From positions 150,331 through 214,330 of the forward strand of contig CANNDC010000008.1 of assembly GCA_947503265.1 (NCBI GenBank): 64,000 bases of DNA, given 5' to 3'. Below the pieces are notes generated by a model. That model searched no databases and was not told the DNA's origin. It saw only the letters and a program-made list of their open reading frames with translations. This stretch comes from an uncultured Alteromonadaceae bacterium. GTDB taxonomy: Bacteria > Pseudomonadota > Gammaproteobacteria > Enterobacterales > Alteromonadaceae. Position 1 is the first letter of the stretch. Each line of letters opens with the position of its first letter. Made by a program: the position numbers and the translations under genes. Below are positions 25,505 through 33,950 of the stretch, one piece after another.

Positions 25505-27796
25505 TTATTGCCTTGACTTGTTCATTAGGTTGAGCGGAAGCAATTGACATACAATCCAAGCGAGAGTCACGCCAAATAAAATGGTCACTCCAAAATGCAA
25601 AATGGCTGGCGTTTGACTGAACACCATAATGCCAAACGCCAATCCAGAGGTAATTGCAGACAAGGTGATTGCTCGTAATACGTGCATTTTCCGCCCGTGT
25701 TCTCTAATAAAGATAACGTAATCAATACTAAGTGCCATAATTAAGATACAACTCAGCAGATTGAATATTGTCACAAACCCAAAGACCAATTGCGTCACCG
25801 CCAGCGCACTTGCGGCAATAGTAATAGGAATCAACGCCAGTACTAAACCATCTTTTAGTCCATATCGAATAGCAGACACTAAACACAGTGCTAAAGCAGC
25901 TAACGATAAAAAATAACCGATATAAACACGCAATTGAGTTAAAGCCGCACTCAATTGTGTCGGTTGATCAAAATACGTAATGCTAAAATCGAGTTGCTCA
26001 TTTATGTCATTCAAACTTTCTTGATCGATAGGGCCCATATAACTTAGTACGCCAACTAGACCATCTTGACTTTGACCAAAGGCAGGATACAAGTCTAGTA
26101 TCGGTTTAGGCAATGATTCTATTGTAATAAATTGATCAGATTTGTCCTTCATTTGAGTAATATTTTCGTGGTCCAAATAACCAGTGATTTGTATCAAGCC
26201 ATTGTTTGCCAAGCCTTTAACTAACCAATTAGCATTGCGCTGTTGAGTTTGCGCAGACGGCACCCAAGAGTCTATTCCCCTCAGTTCAAATGATTCGTCA
26301 GTGGAATTGAGAATCGCTTCTCTAACGGCTTCAAAGCGCTGTAACATTTGCTCTTGATTATTTGCCTCAACATAAAAAAAGCGCGGATATTGCATGTTCC
26401 CTGCGACTTTGTTGACAAGCACCTCGTTATCGATCAGAACCTGCGGTGTGCTATTAAAAATATTAATATCGTCATTAAACTTCCATTGGCTAATAGCTAC
26501 TAAACACAACAAAACTAAACTCACAGCAACCCATTTGAATCCATTCGTTGGCGCTTTATCAATACTGTCATACGACGCATGTTTTGGCTCATTTCCTGAC
26601 AAAAAAGTCACGACCGTCAACCCGGTAAAGATAGCGACAACAATGCCGGCTCCGACAAAAACTGCAACTTGATGAAGCAGGGGAATAGGCAACACCAAAA
26701 GCAACAGATAGCTGACTAGTGTGGTACCTCCCCCCATTAGCAATGCCGGAGCTATATAATTGGACAGTGAAGAACCAGATTTTCCAGTGTGCTTTGCTGT
26801 TAGCAAAATATGATAACCGTAATCTACCGCAATACCGATCAAACTGACGGCAAACACCAAGGCCAACAAGTGAATTTGACTAAAAATAATCACTAAAGAG
26901 ACCATACCTGCAAGAACAGCACTGGCAATGATTAAACTGATTCCCACTATAGGCCGAATGCTTCTGAAGTTAATTAATGTCAGTAATAAAATACCAATTA
27001 GTGATAAACCACCAAATAGTTGCGTCTCAAAACGAGCTTGCTCGGTCACCGCGGCTGAATGAAAAATCAGGCCACTTTTAGCGATTTGAACTTCACTGAA
27101 ATAATCCGATTGTTTTATATCCTCGTCTAACTCATATACAGTTTGTACGATTTGATCGAGAGAAACCGCTGATGGCTTGAGCTCAAGAAAGATAGGGAAA
27201 TAGTGTTGATCTTGGTATTGCGCATAAAGGTATTCGCCATCTTGCTGCCAATTAGACTGTACTAATTGTTCGGAAAACCAATCTGCTAAGTTCAGCAGTG
27301 GAGCGTCATTGATAGTCAGAGACACAAGCGGGTTCGCTGGCTGACTAAGAAGATAAATATAGCGTTCAACAAGGTAATTGTAATCGTCTGACTTTCGAGC
27401 TGATTGCGCTTCTTTGCTCAGAAAAGCCAAAGGATAGTTGCCATACAATTTTGACAACTCGGACATATCAAATTGTTGATTGGGATTGAATATTGCTGAG
27501 TTAATCGCTGGATTGTCAATTAATTTTGGTTTCAAGCTTTGCAAAAAGGCTTTACTCACCTCTGCGTCAGGGTGACTTACAAGCAACATCGCCTTATTTT
27601 CAAATGGTTTTGCAGCAATTTTGTTAACATTGACAAACTGCTCACCCATATCCAATACGTTAAAAATATCAGCATCAAATGTGAGTGTTTTATTCGCTAC
27701 TTTTAACGAAAGAAATACTGCCATTGACGCGACTAGCAATATCCAAATGGCCAAAGCCCATTTAATTTGCAGCGTTTTTTTCACTTCACTAGTCAA
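25505..27796 (-). CDS. MMPL/RND-family exporter
   Basis: 763-residue inner-membrane transporter with two similar halves: an N-terminal helix, a large periplasmic loop (~40-250), about five helices with GIAVDYGYHILL, a second periplasmic loop (~450-620) and five or six more helices with ALSIDYVIFIREH. The two (I/S)(A/I)DY motifs hold the proton-relay Asp of the MMPL family. With the LolA-like carrier and the DUF3261 lipoprotein it probably moves the lipid-linked pigment to the outer membrane. Confidence 0.92.
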   Translation of the reverse strand: MTSEVKKTLQIKWALAIWILLVASMAVFLSLKVANKTLTFDADIFNVLDMGEQFVNVNKIAAKPFENKAMLLVSHPDAEVSKAFLQSLKPKLIDNPAINSAIFNPNQQFDMSELSKLYGNYPLAFLSKEAQSARKSDDYNYLVERYIYLLSQPANPLVSLTINDAPLLNLADWFSEQLVQSNWQQDGEYLYAQYQDQHYFPIFLELKPSAVSLDQIVQTVYELDEDIKQSDYFSEVQIAKSGLIFHSAAVTEQARFETQLFGGLSLIGILLLTLINFRSIRPIVGISLIIASAVLAGMVSLVIIFSQIHLLALVFAVSLIGIAVDYGYHILLTAKHTGKSGSSLSNYIAPALLMGGGTTLVSYLLLLVLPIPLLHQVAVFVGAGIVVAIFTGLTVVTFLSGNEPKHASYDSIDKAPTNGFKWVAVSLVLLCLVAISQWKFNDDINIFNSTPQVLIDNEVLVNKVAGNMQYPRFFYVEANNQEQMLQRFEAVREAILNSTDESFELRGIDSWVPSAQTQQRNANWLVKGLANNGLIQITGYLDHENITQMKDKSDQFITIESLPKPILDLYPAFGQSQDGLVGVLSYMGPIDQESLNDINEQLDFSITYFDQPTQLSAALTQLRVYIGYFLSLAALALCLVSAIRYGLKDGLVLALIPITIAASALAVTQLVFGFVTIFNLLSCILIMALSIDYVIFIREHGRKMHVLRAITLSAITSGLAFGIMVFSQTPAILHFGVTILFGVTLAWIVCQLLPLNLMNKSRQ

Positions 27797-28338
27797 TCTT
27801 GAACTTTCTCATCAGAATTGGGCGTCAGTAAAATTAACGTAGAGTTTCCATTGGGTTCATTTAAGTTAATTTCAGAAATTGTATTCTTGTCCAAAGTCAG
27901 GGTAATGTCGCTAAAAAGCGCACTTACCTGCTCATCAAGAGGAACTAGTACTGTTTTACCTTCGCTGCTACTAACTTCAAATTGTGCTAAAAGCTGCTCT
28001 TGATCACCACCAAAGATTGCCAATAGCAATTGACTAAAACGAGTATCATTGGTGAGCAGCTTTTTATTACCGTCCGACGATACTTCAAATACGCCTTCAC
28101 TACTGATATTTAATTCACTTTGTGAAGGTGAAATTGTTTGCCAAATCAAGCCCGCTTCTTTGTTGTACTGGTACTTTCCTTTGGTGATAAATGGCCTGTT
28201 TAATATTTTTAAATGTTTTTGCTGAACAAAGTCGCCGGCTTGATGTGAATCTTGAAGCCAATCAAACTCTGCCGCACTAGTGGTTGTGGCGAGCATAGAA
28301 AGCGAAATAACGCTCAGGTATTTTATCAATATTTTCAA
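27793..28338 (-). CDS. LolA-like outer-membrane lipoprotein carrier
   Basis: 181-residue periplasmic protein with signal peptide (LSVISLSMLATTTSAAEF). LKILNRPFITKGKYQYNKEAGLIWQTISP is the LolA-type half-barrel segment with the conserved WxxxxP, and a hydrophobic cavity is expected. It carries a lipid-like substrate between inner and outer membrane. The MMPL start overlaps its stop, so the two are translationally coupled. It is a cluster paralogue, not the housekeeping LolA, judging by context. Confidence 0.85.
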   Translation of the reverse strand: MKILIKYLSVISLSMLATTTSAAEFDWLQDSHQAGDFVQQKHLKILNRPFITKGKYQYNKEAGLIWQTISPSQSELNISSEGVFEVSSDGNKKLLTNDTRFSQLLLAIFGGDQEQLLAQFEVSSSEGKTVLVPLDEQVSALFSDITLTLDKNTISEINLNEPNGNSTLILLTPNSDEKVQD

Positions 28339-28357
28339 TGGACCAGCTCCGTGTCAT

Positions 28358-28939
28358 TTAATCGTTCAGGCTCTTTTCAATAGCCGAATGTTTGTGTTGG
28401 ACCCTAATTCTCACAAGGAATTCAATTCCAGCGAGCAGTGCAATTAAGCAGTATGATATAAATCCGTTATAAAGTGTCCAAGTTTTGATGTCAGTAAAAA
28501 CGCTAGTATATGCCGCGATGGCACTATTGATAATAAAGAAAGCACACCATATTTTGGTTACGTTTTTAGTGTAGATAACTCCCTCGGGCGACAGATCGGG
28601 CTTCTTGATTCGCGCAAACCGCTCTATTACTGTTGGTGGGAACCAAAGTGAATAAGCAAAAACCCCGAAGAAAAAGAGACTGGTAGCGACAGGGTAAAAG
28701 CGAATTCCAATATCTAAGTTAGTAATCAATGAAAAGCCAAGCACTAACACTATGGTTAAAAACAGCCATTTATTGTGTCGTTTGTCAGTAAAAATAGAGC
28801 GACCTAACTTTAATCTGAGAAGTAACACAAACAATAAAAGACAAGCGAGGACATTGGGAGACAAAACTTGTAAACCAAAATACACTAAAAAAGGATAAAG
28901 AATAGCGATCAACGCAAGCAAAATAGTAATTGGCCTCAT
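28358..28939 (-). CDS. COG4648-type membrane protein (ApeG-like)
   Basis: 193-residue integral membrane protein with about six hydrophobic helices (ITILLALIAILYPFLVYFGL first). FFFGVFAYSLWFPPTVIERFARI and KIWCAFFIINSAIAAYTSV are typical of the COG4648 family found in aryl polyene clusters (ApeG, from memory). I start at 28939, seven bases after a strong AGGAGG; the ATG two codons upstream is too close to that site. Function unknown. Confidence 0.8.
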   Translation of the reverse strand: MRPITILLALIAILYPFLVYFGLQVLSPNVLACLLLFVLLLRLKLGRSIFTDKRHNKWLFLTIVLVLGFSLITNLDIGIRFYPVATSLFFFGVFAYSLWFPPTVIERFARIKKPDLSPEGVIYTKNVTKIWCAFFIINSAIAAYTSVFTDIKTWTLYNGFISYCLIALLAGIEFLVRIRVQHKHSAIEKSLND

Positions 28940-28964
28940 CCTCATCCCTCCTTGTAAAACAGTA

Positions 28965-29747
28965 TTAGTGAGTTTGCTCAGAGTCTAGTTTAGCAAGATC
29001 GTCTAAGAAAACTCGTTCTATGTCTCGTGTCAGTTCGCGTACAGCCAGGCTAAACGAATCTTGGCTATAACTGGAAATGTCATACTCGTCTAGCACGGTT
29101 AGCTTCATTTTCATTTTTGTTTTCGGGACCTTGTACCAAGGGATCCCTTTGGTCAAAGTTGGTGGAGAGACCTGAATAAGGATTCGTTGAAAATTAATAC
29201 CGCTGCGCAATGCAATATTGGCCGCTCCGCGCCGAAATTTTATTTTGTTACCTGGGGTGGTTCTTGTTCCCTCAGGAAAAATAATTAAATTGCTGCCACT
29301 TTCTAAAGAGGCCTTACAATCGGCAATTAGGGCTTCGGGATCAACATTGCTCAGATATCCCGATGTTCTCAATACTCCGCGGGTAAATACATTCTTCCAC
29401 AATTGTTGTTTCACCACACAATTGGCATTCGGTATAAGAGAAATAAGCACGACAACATCAATTAAACAAGGATGATTGGCGATGATTATTTTACCTTTAA
29501 CCTCTTTTAATTGGTCGAGTCCTTGTACATCTACTTTGGTGACGCCGACCGTTTCCATCAGCCAAACAAATAGCTTAAAACCGATATGGACAGAATATCG
29601 CCCAGCTTTCTGACGTTTAGCCTCGTCCTTGTACAAAATTCGATAGACGGGCAACCAAAATATTGCCATGACTAATCCAGATAGACCAAAAACAGCAAAG
29701 CAAAAAGCGGTGGCAAACAATCGCCAAATCTTGCTGAACAACTCCAT
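28965..29747 (-). CDS. 1-acyl-glycerol-3-phosphate acyltransferase-like protein (PlsC-like)
   Basis: 260-residue membrane-bound acyltransferase. An N-terminal helix (about 9-33) precedes the HX4D motif in IIANHPCLIDVVVL and the FPEGTRTTPG motif. It corresponds to the lysophospholipid acyltransferase of aryl polyene clusters, thought to help attach the polyene to its lipid anchor. First gene of block C, with a 199-bp divergent promoter region shared with the phosphopantetheinyl transferase. Confidence 0.87.
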   Translation of the reverse strand: MELFSKIWRLFATAFCFAVFGLSGLVMAIFWLPVYRILYKDEAKRQKAGRYSVHIGFKLFVWLMETVGVTKVDVQGLDQLKEVKGKIIIANHPCLIDVVVLISLIPNANCVVKQQLWKNVFTRGVLRTSGYLSNVDPEALIADCKASLESGSNLIIFPEGTRTTPGNKIKFRRGAANIALRSGINFQRILIQVSPPTLTKGIPWYKVPKTKMKMKLTVLDEYDISSYSQDSFSLAVRELTRDIERVFLDDLAKLDSEQTH

Positions 29748-29946
29748 AAAAATCCTAGTCTATCCTTTGCATTTGTTATTTAGATATTTTGTCTTAAAAA
29801 CGTTCTGCAATATACCTTTTTTAGTCATTCAGCGAAATTGTAAACCGTGTCTTTCGATATTTTGACTGTGGCCGAATAGAAGTTAAGTCTACTTGAGATT
29901 GAATTAATGCTAGATTGGCGAGCACAACGACAAATAGCAAAGAAAG

Positions 29947-30630
29947 ATGGCTGATACACCTTCCTCAATTACATACTTATATTTTGCGAATCTGAACCGA
30001 CTCAAGGTTGAAAAAGATCGCTTATTTACCCTGCTTAATGGAGAAGAATCAGAGAGAAGCAAGGGTATTCGTAACCAAAATCGATTAAAACAGTTTTTGG
30101 TCGCGAGATGGCTGATTAAAAATATCTTAGCATCAAACTTTCAAATACCTTTGTCCCATGACTATAAAATCTCCAATTTTAGCAATTGGGTTTGTACTCA
30201 GTCTGACGACATTTTTACAATCTCAATTACCCATAGTAGAAATATCGTAGCAGTCGCTTTGAGCAAAGATGCGACCCGATTTGGGATTGACGTTGAGTAC
30301 CATAAACGCCGAGATTTTCTGCCACTAGCCGATTCATTCGCACACGCAAACGAAAAGCAACTATTGGCTAATAAAACGATAGTGAATCAAGCATTTTATA
30401 AGCTCTGGACAGCTAAAGAAGCACTATATAAAGCTCGTCCAATGTCTTTTGAGCAAGCTAAACAAATTGATCTGTCTGCCCTATTATCAAACAACGAATT
30501 GATTTTGCAGGAGATGATGTTTCACTATTGGCCTTGTGAACAAGGAAAATACAGCTTAACCCTTTGCATTCCTCCCGATTGTTTGATCCAAATGTGTGAA
30601 ATTTCAGGTGAATTCAGTAAGCTTGATTGA
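29947..30630 (+). CDS. 4'-phosphopantetheinyl transferase (Sfp-type)
   Basis: 227-residue enzyme that activates the cluster ACPs by adding phosphopantetheine from CoA. Family motifs: FGIDVEYHKRRDF (Mg-binding Asp and Glu), FYKLWTAKEALYKA (second metal/catalytic Glu and Lys) and the ISITHSRNIVAVAL substrate stretch. AAGAAAG precedes the ATG. Begins block D; having a dedicated transferase suggests the cluster can be transferred and expressed as a unit. Confidence 0.92.
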   Translation: MADTPSSITYLYFANLNRLKVEKDRLFTLLNGEESERSKGIRNQNRLKQFLVARWLIKNILASNFQIPLSHDYKISNFSNWVCTQSDDIFTISITHSRNIVAVALSKDATRFGIDVEYHKRRDFLPLADSFAHANEKQLLANKTIVNQAFYKLWTAKEALYKARPMSFEQAKQIDLSALLSNNELILQEMMFHYWPCEQGKYSLTLCIPPDCLIQMCEISGEFSKLD

Positions 30631-30681
30631 CTAGGTGGTATTTTGTAGACTTTTACGATTATTCTTCACCAAGTCAAATAC

Positions 30682-31410
30682 ATGGAATTAGCGTTTAATA
30701 TTGCACAGTGTGTTGCGTGGGCACCAGGACTAGAAAGCCAACAAGACTGGGAGTTATGGCAGTCAGGTAAAAAAGACATATCCAATGAACTAGGTCTTCC
30801 GCAACTTAAGGCTATTCCACCAATGCAAAGGCGAAGATTAAGTCCGTTCGCCAAAGTTACATTACATTGTGCTCTTGAAGCCTCAAACCATTTTCAAGGT
30901 GATTTGCCATGTGTTTTCTCATCAAGACATGGTGATCTTCACCGCACCTCTGAATTAATAGAAGATGTTGTAGAAGGTAATGATCTTTCACCAACTCGAT
31001 TTGGCTTGTCGGTGCACAATGCAGTATCTGGCCTCTATAGCATTTACACTAAAAATCATGCCCCTATTTCTGCAGTATCGTTTGGCGATGCTAGCTTTCT
31101 TTCTGGCCTTGTTGATGCTGTAGTCAAACTGCATGCGCATAATTTATCAGAAATTTTGTACGTTTATAGTGACCTCAAGGTGCCTGAATGCTATGCAGAA
31201 TATGTAGCACAAGATATATCCATTGGAACAGGTATATTAATCAAAGCCGTTAGCAAAAATGACCACCAATTTTCACTTGAATGTCTGCCAAACGATGCGA
31301 CTGAGAGCCAAGGCTGCCAAGCATTAGAATTTATGCACTTTTTTCTAGGGAAAAACATGTCTTGGGAAAGTAAAATTAACCAACAAACATGGAAAATGAA
31401 AAGAAACTAA
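30682..31410 (+). CDS. Ketosynthase-like chain-length-factor protein (ApeC-like)
   Basis: 242-residue half-length thiolase-fold protein without a catalytic Cys or HGTAT motif. RRRLSPFAKVTLHCALEAS and FGLSVHNAVSGLYSIYTKN identify it as the beta-ketoacyl synthase-like subunit of aryl polyene clusters, which pairs with a complete ketosynthase. It resembles the protein at 20309. The end (WKMKRN) is followed by 178 bp to the ACP genes. Confidence 0.82.
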   Translation: MELAFNIAQCVAWAPGLESQQDWELWQSGKKDISNELGLPQLKAIPPMQRRRLSPFAKVTLHCALEASNHFQGDLPCVFSSRHGDLHRTSELIEDVVEGNDLSPTRFGLSVHNAVSGLYSIYTKNHAPISAVSFGDASFLSGLVDAVVKLHAHNLSEILYVYSDLKVPECYAEYVAQDISIGTGILIKAVSKNDHQFSLECLPNDATESQGCQALEFMHFFLGKNMSWESKINQQTWKMKRN

Positions 31411-31588
31411 CCAATAAATCCATTCGCGCCATTATCAAATGTTGATAATACTTTATCCCTTGGTATCATTGGTGTCTGCGTGGGTGTCACGCATTTGATA
31501 CATTGAAACGCCTAAAGGGCTGGAAATAACGCCACTCGCTTTATACCTGATCCCCATCGGTGAAAATTTTGAGTTTAAAGGAAGTTAT

Positions 31589-31852
31589 ATGAGCGATCTA
31601 ATCTATGAGATCAAGGAATTAATCATTGATGCGTTGGATTTAGAAGACATTACACCGGAAGATATTCAAGACGAAGATCCTCTTTTCGTTGATGGATTAG
31701 GGTTAGATTCCATCGATGCCTTAGAATTAGGAATAGCCATTAAGAAAGCCTATGGAATTAAGCTTGATGGGAATTCGGAAGAAAGTAAAAAACACTTCTA
31801 TTCCGTCAAAAGCCTACATGATTTTGTCCAAAATGTAAGAGTAACAGGATAA
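31589..31852 (+). CDS. Acyl carrier protein (second of three)
   Basis: 87-residue ACP with the attachment Ser in LGLDSIDALELGIAIK, acidic helix I (LIIDALDLEDITPEDI) and the C-terminal YGIKLDGNSEESKKH stretch shared with the ACP at 22027. AAGGAAGT precedes the ATG. In aryl polyene systems this longer ACP type and a shorter type (31860) occur side by side. Confidence 0.93.
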   Translation: MSDLIYEIKELIIDALDLEDITPEDIQDEDPLFVDGLGLDSIDALELGIAIKKAYGIKLDGNSEESKKHFYSVKSLHDFVQNVRVTG

Positions 31853-31859
31853 AACTGCA

Positions 31860-32105
31860 ATGAACTCAGAACAAATACTAACTATGGTCAAGTCTATTCT
31901 AGTTGCCGAGTTTGAAATAGATGAAGACGATATTTCCCCTGAAGCGAACATCTATGAAGATCTCGATATTGATAGTATCGATGTCGTTGACCTTGTTGTT
32001 CGACTGAAAACCGAAACGGGTAAAACTATCAATCCAGACAATTTCAAACAAGTCAGAACCATTGACGATTTAGTCAAAGCAATCGATCAGGTCGTTAATA
32101 ATTAA
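31860..32105 (+). CDS. Acyl carrier protein (third of three)
   Basis: 81-residue ACP with the attachment Ser in DLDIDSIDVVDLVVRL. Distinct from the other two ACPs and closer to ordinary AcpP-like proteins. Seven bases separate it from the previous ACP. Its stop codon abuts the end of the convergent gamma-glutamyltransferase gene with no spacer. It probably carries the growing polyene or the aryl starter. Confidence 0.93.
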   Translation: MNSEQILTMVKSILVAEFEIDEDDISPEANIYEDLDIDSIDVVDLVVRLKTETGKTINPDNFKQVRTIDDLVKAIDQVVNN

Positions 32106-33824
32106 TTAATAACCTGAAGCTTGCCCATCTTTACGACTTTCTGAAGCACCAAAGTAAACTCCGGATTTGCTGTCTCGCATAATCGCTTGATAGCCTCCAT
32201 AGCTTCCCGAAACGTCCCGTAGAATATGACCCATTTGCACGAGTTTTCTGCGTGTTTTTTCTGAGTAGCCGTTTTCTAAACTGACATATCCACCGTCAAT
32301 CATCACTTCATCTGTGGGTTCACTCGAACCAGAATGCAAAATACGCGGCGCGTCGCCTGCTTCTTGCAAGTTCATTCCGAAGTCAATCAGATTAATCACG
32401 ATTTGTGCGTGCATTTGAGGTTGAGTACCGCCACCCATCACACCAAAACTTAGCCATGGCTTACCATCTTTGGTGACGAACGCAGGAATAATTGTATGAA
32501 AAGGCCGCTTTCCTGGCTCAAAGACATTAAAGTGTCCTTCTTTGAGGGAAAACATCTCGCCTCTGTCCTGTAAAATAAAACCCAAACCTGTGGGTGTCAT
32601 ACCCGATCCCATGCCACGATAATTGGATTGAATTAACGACACCATATTTCCGTCTTTATCGGCTGTAGTTAGGTAAATGGTGTCACCCTCATTTAATCCC
32701 GCATCAAAACGTTTGGCCGCCTTGTTCATATCGATCAATTGACTACGTTGTTTGGCATAGGATTTCGAGATAAGCCACTCAACAGGGATTTCATTGAATT
32801 CTGGATCGGCGTAATACTTTGCTCTATCCTCAAAAGCTAACTTTTTTGCTTCAACAAAGGTATGGATATATTCAGCAGAGCCAAACCCCATTCCCTCGAT
32901 ATCATATTGCTCGAGTACATTAAGAATTTGTAGCGCGGCGATGCCTTGTCCGTTAGGTGGTAATTCCCACACATCATATCCACGGTAGTTGCTGGAAACA
33001 GGCTCAACCCAATTAGATGTATGGGTCGCCAGATCTTCGTAGCTTAAGAAACCGCCTTGTTCTTTCATGTATGCAGCGATGGTTCTGGCTATATCGCCTT
33101 TGTAAAACGCGTCACGTCCACCTGTAGCAATCTTTTCATAGGTTGCAGCAAGGTTTGGATTGGCAAACATTTGACCTTTTTTGGGAGCAGAGCCATTGGG
33201 CATATAAGTTTCTTTGAAGCCATCAAATTTGCTTAAAATAGGTACACTGCGATTCATGTAATACGCGATCAACTCGGACACAGGAAAACCTGATTTCGCA
33301 TATTCTATGGACGGGGATAGAATCGATGTCATTGGCATAGAGCCAAACTTTCCATGTAACTCAAACCAACCATCAACTGCGCCAGGTACTGAAACAGGGA
33401 GCGGCCCGTGAGAAGGTATTTTGCTCATGCCTTGCTGCTTAAAATAATCAAGGCTCAACGATTTTGGTGAGCGACCGGATGCATTTAAACCATAGAGTCG
33501 CTTTGTTTTGGCATCCCAGACGATAGCAAACAAATCGCCCCCAATTCCGTTGCCTGTGGGTTCGACTAAGCCTAACATGGCATTTGCAGCTATTGCAGCA
33601 TCAATGGCATTGCCACCTTGCTTGAGAATATCTAGGCCCACTTGGGTTGCTAATGGTTGGCTGGTAGCGACCATGCCGTTTTTGGCAATCACTTCTGAGC
33701 GTGATGCGAAAGTCTCACCGGTTATGCGGTCAAAAGAATGTGCATTGAGTGTGGTAATCGCCAGAAAAGAAAGCACCAGTTTTTTAGCGGAAACAAAACA
33801 CAGCTTAGTGGTAAAATTTGGCAT
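32106..33824 (-). CDS. ggt: Gamma-glutamyltransferase
   Basis: 572-residue Ntn-hydrolase precursor, periplasmic, that cleaves or transfers the gamma-glutamyl group of glutathione. Signal peptide MPNFTTKLCFVSAKKLVLSFLAITTLNAHS. The self-processing and nucleophile Thr lies in DTIYLTTADKDGN, and the substrate-binding GGGTQPQMHAQIV is present. GNAIDAAIAANAMLGLVEP and GNGIGGD in the large subunit are classic. Ordinary length for the family. Probably independent of the pigment cluster. Confidence 0.92.
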   Translation of the reverse strand: MPNFTTKLCFVSAKKLVLSFLAITTLNAHSFDRITGETFASRSEVIAKNGMVATSQPLATQVGLDILKQGGNAIDAAIAANAMLGLVEPTGNGIGGDLFAIVWDAKTKRLYGLNASGRSPKSLSLDYFKQQGMSKIPSHGPLPVSVPGAVDGWFELHGKFGSMPMTSILSPSIEYAKSGFPVSELIAYYMNRSVPILSKFDGFKETYMPNGSAPKKGQMFANPNLAATYEKIATGGRDAFYKGDIARTIAAYMKEQGGFLSYEDLATHTSNWVEPVSSNYRGYDVWELPPNGQGIAALQILNVLEQYDIEGMGFGSAEYIHTFVEAKKLAFEDRAKYYADPEFNEIPVEWLISKSYAKQRSQLIDMNKAAKRFDAGLNEGDTIYLTTADKDGNMVSLIQSNYRGMGSGMTPTGLGFILQDRGEMFSLKEGHFNVFEPGKRPFHTIIPAFVTKDGKPWLSFGVMGGGTQPQMHAQIVINLIDFGMNLQEAGDAPRILHSGSSEPTDEVMIDGGYVSLENGYSEKTRRKLVQMGHILRDVSGSYGGYQAIMRDSKSGVYFGASESRKDGQASGY

Positions 33825-33894
33825 GACATGACTCTTATTGTTTTAATAGTAAATAATCAGTAAACAGAATAAGCGCCAGAATTTTGAACTACAA

Positions 33895-33923
33895 CAAAAA
33901 ACCTCGCATAAGCGAGGTTTTTT
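33895..33923 (-). terminator. Rho-independent terminator of amtB
   Basis: Perfect 7-bp stem ACCTCGC (33901-33907) / GCGAGGT (33912-33918) with an ATAA loop. On the minus strand it is followed by a run of T (complement of the A run at 33895-33900), and it lies just downstream of amtB. T's on the plus side make it bidirectional. Confidence 0.88.
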
Positions 33924-33950
33924 AATATTATTTCTAAAGAAATCGAGTGA

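Larger units (their letters stand above)
4524..32105. other. Aryl polyene / flexirubin-type pigment gene cluster
   Basis: About 27.6 kb of nearly gapless genes in four main blocks and one lone gene. Together they contain every activity expected for an aryl polyene (aryl ligase, ACPs, ketosynthases, ketoreductase, hot-dog dehydratases, thioesterase, acyltransferases, LolA/MMPL export set, phosphopantetheinyl transferase). They also contain the features that set flexirubins apart: an aromatic ammonia-lyase, a DarA/DarB dialkylresorcinol pair and a BtrH-like acyltransferase. Block ends meet other genes with almost no spacer (14835/14844, 20309/20316, 32105/32106). The boundary calls are inference: peroxidase to the left and gamma-glutamyltransferase to the right have no evident role. 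Confidence 0.9.
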
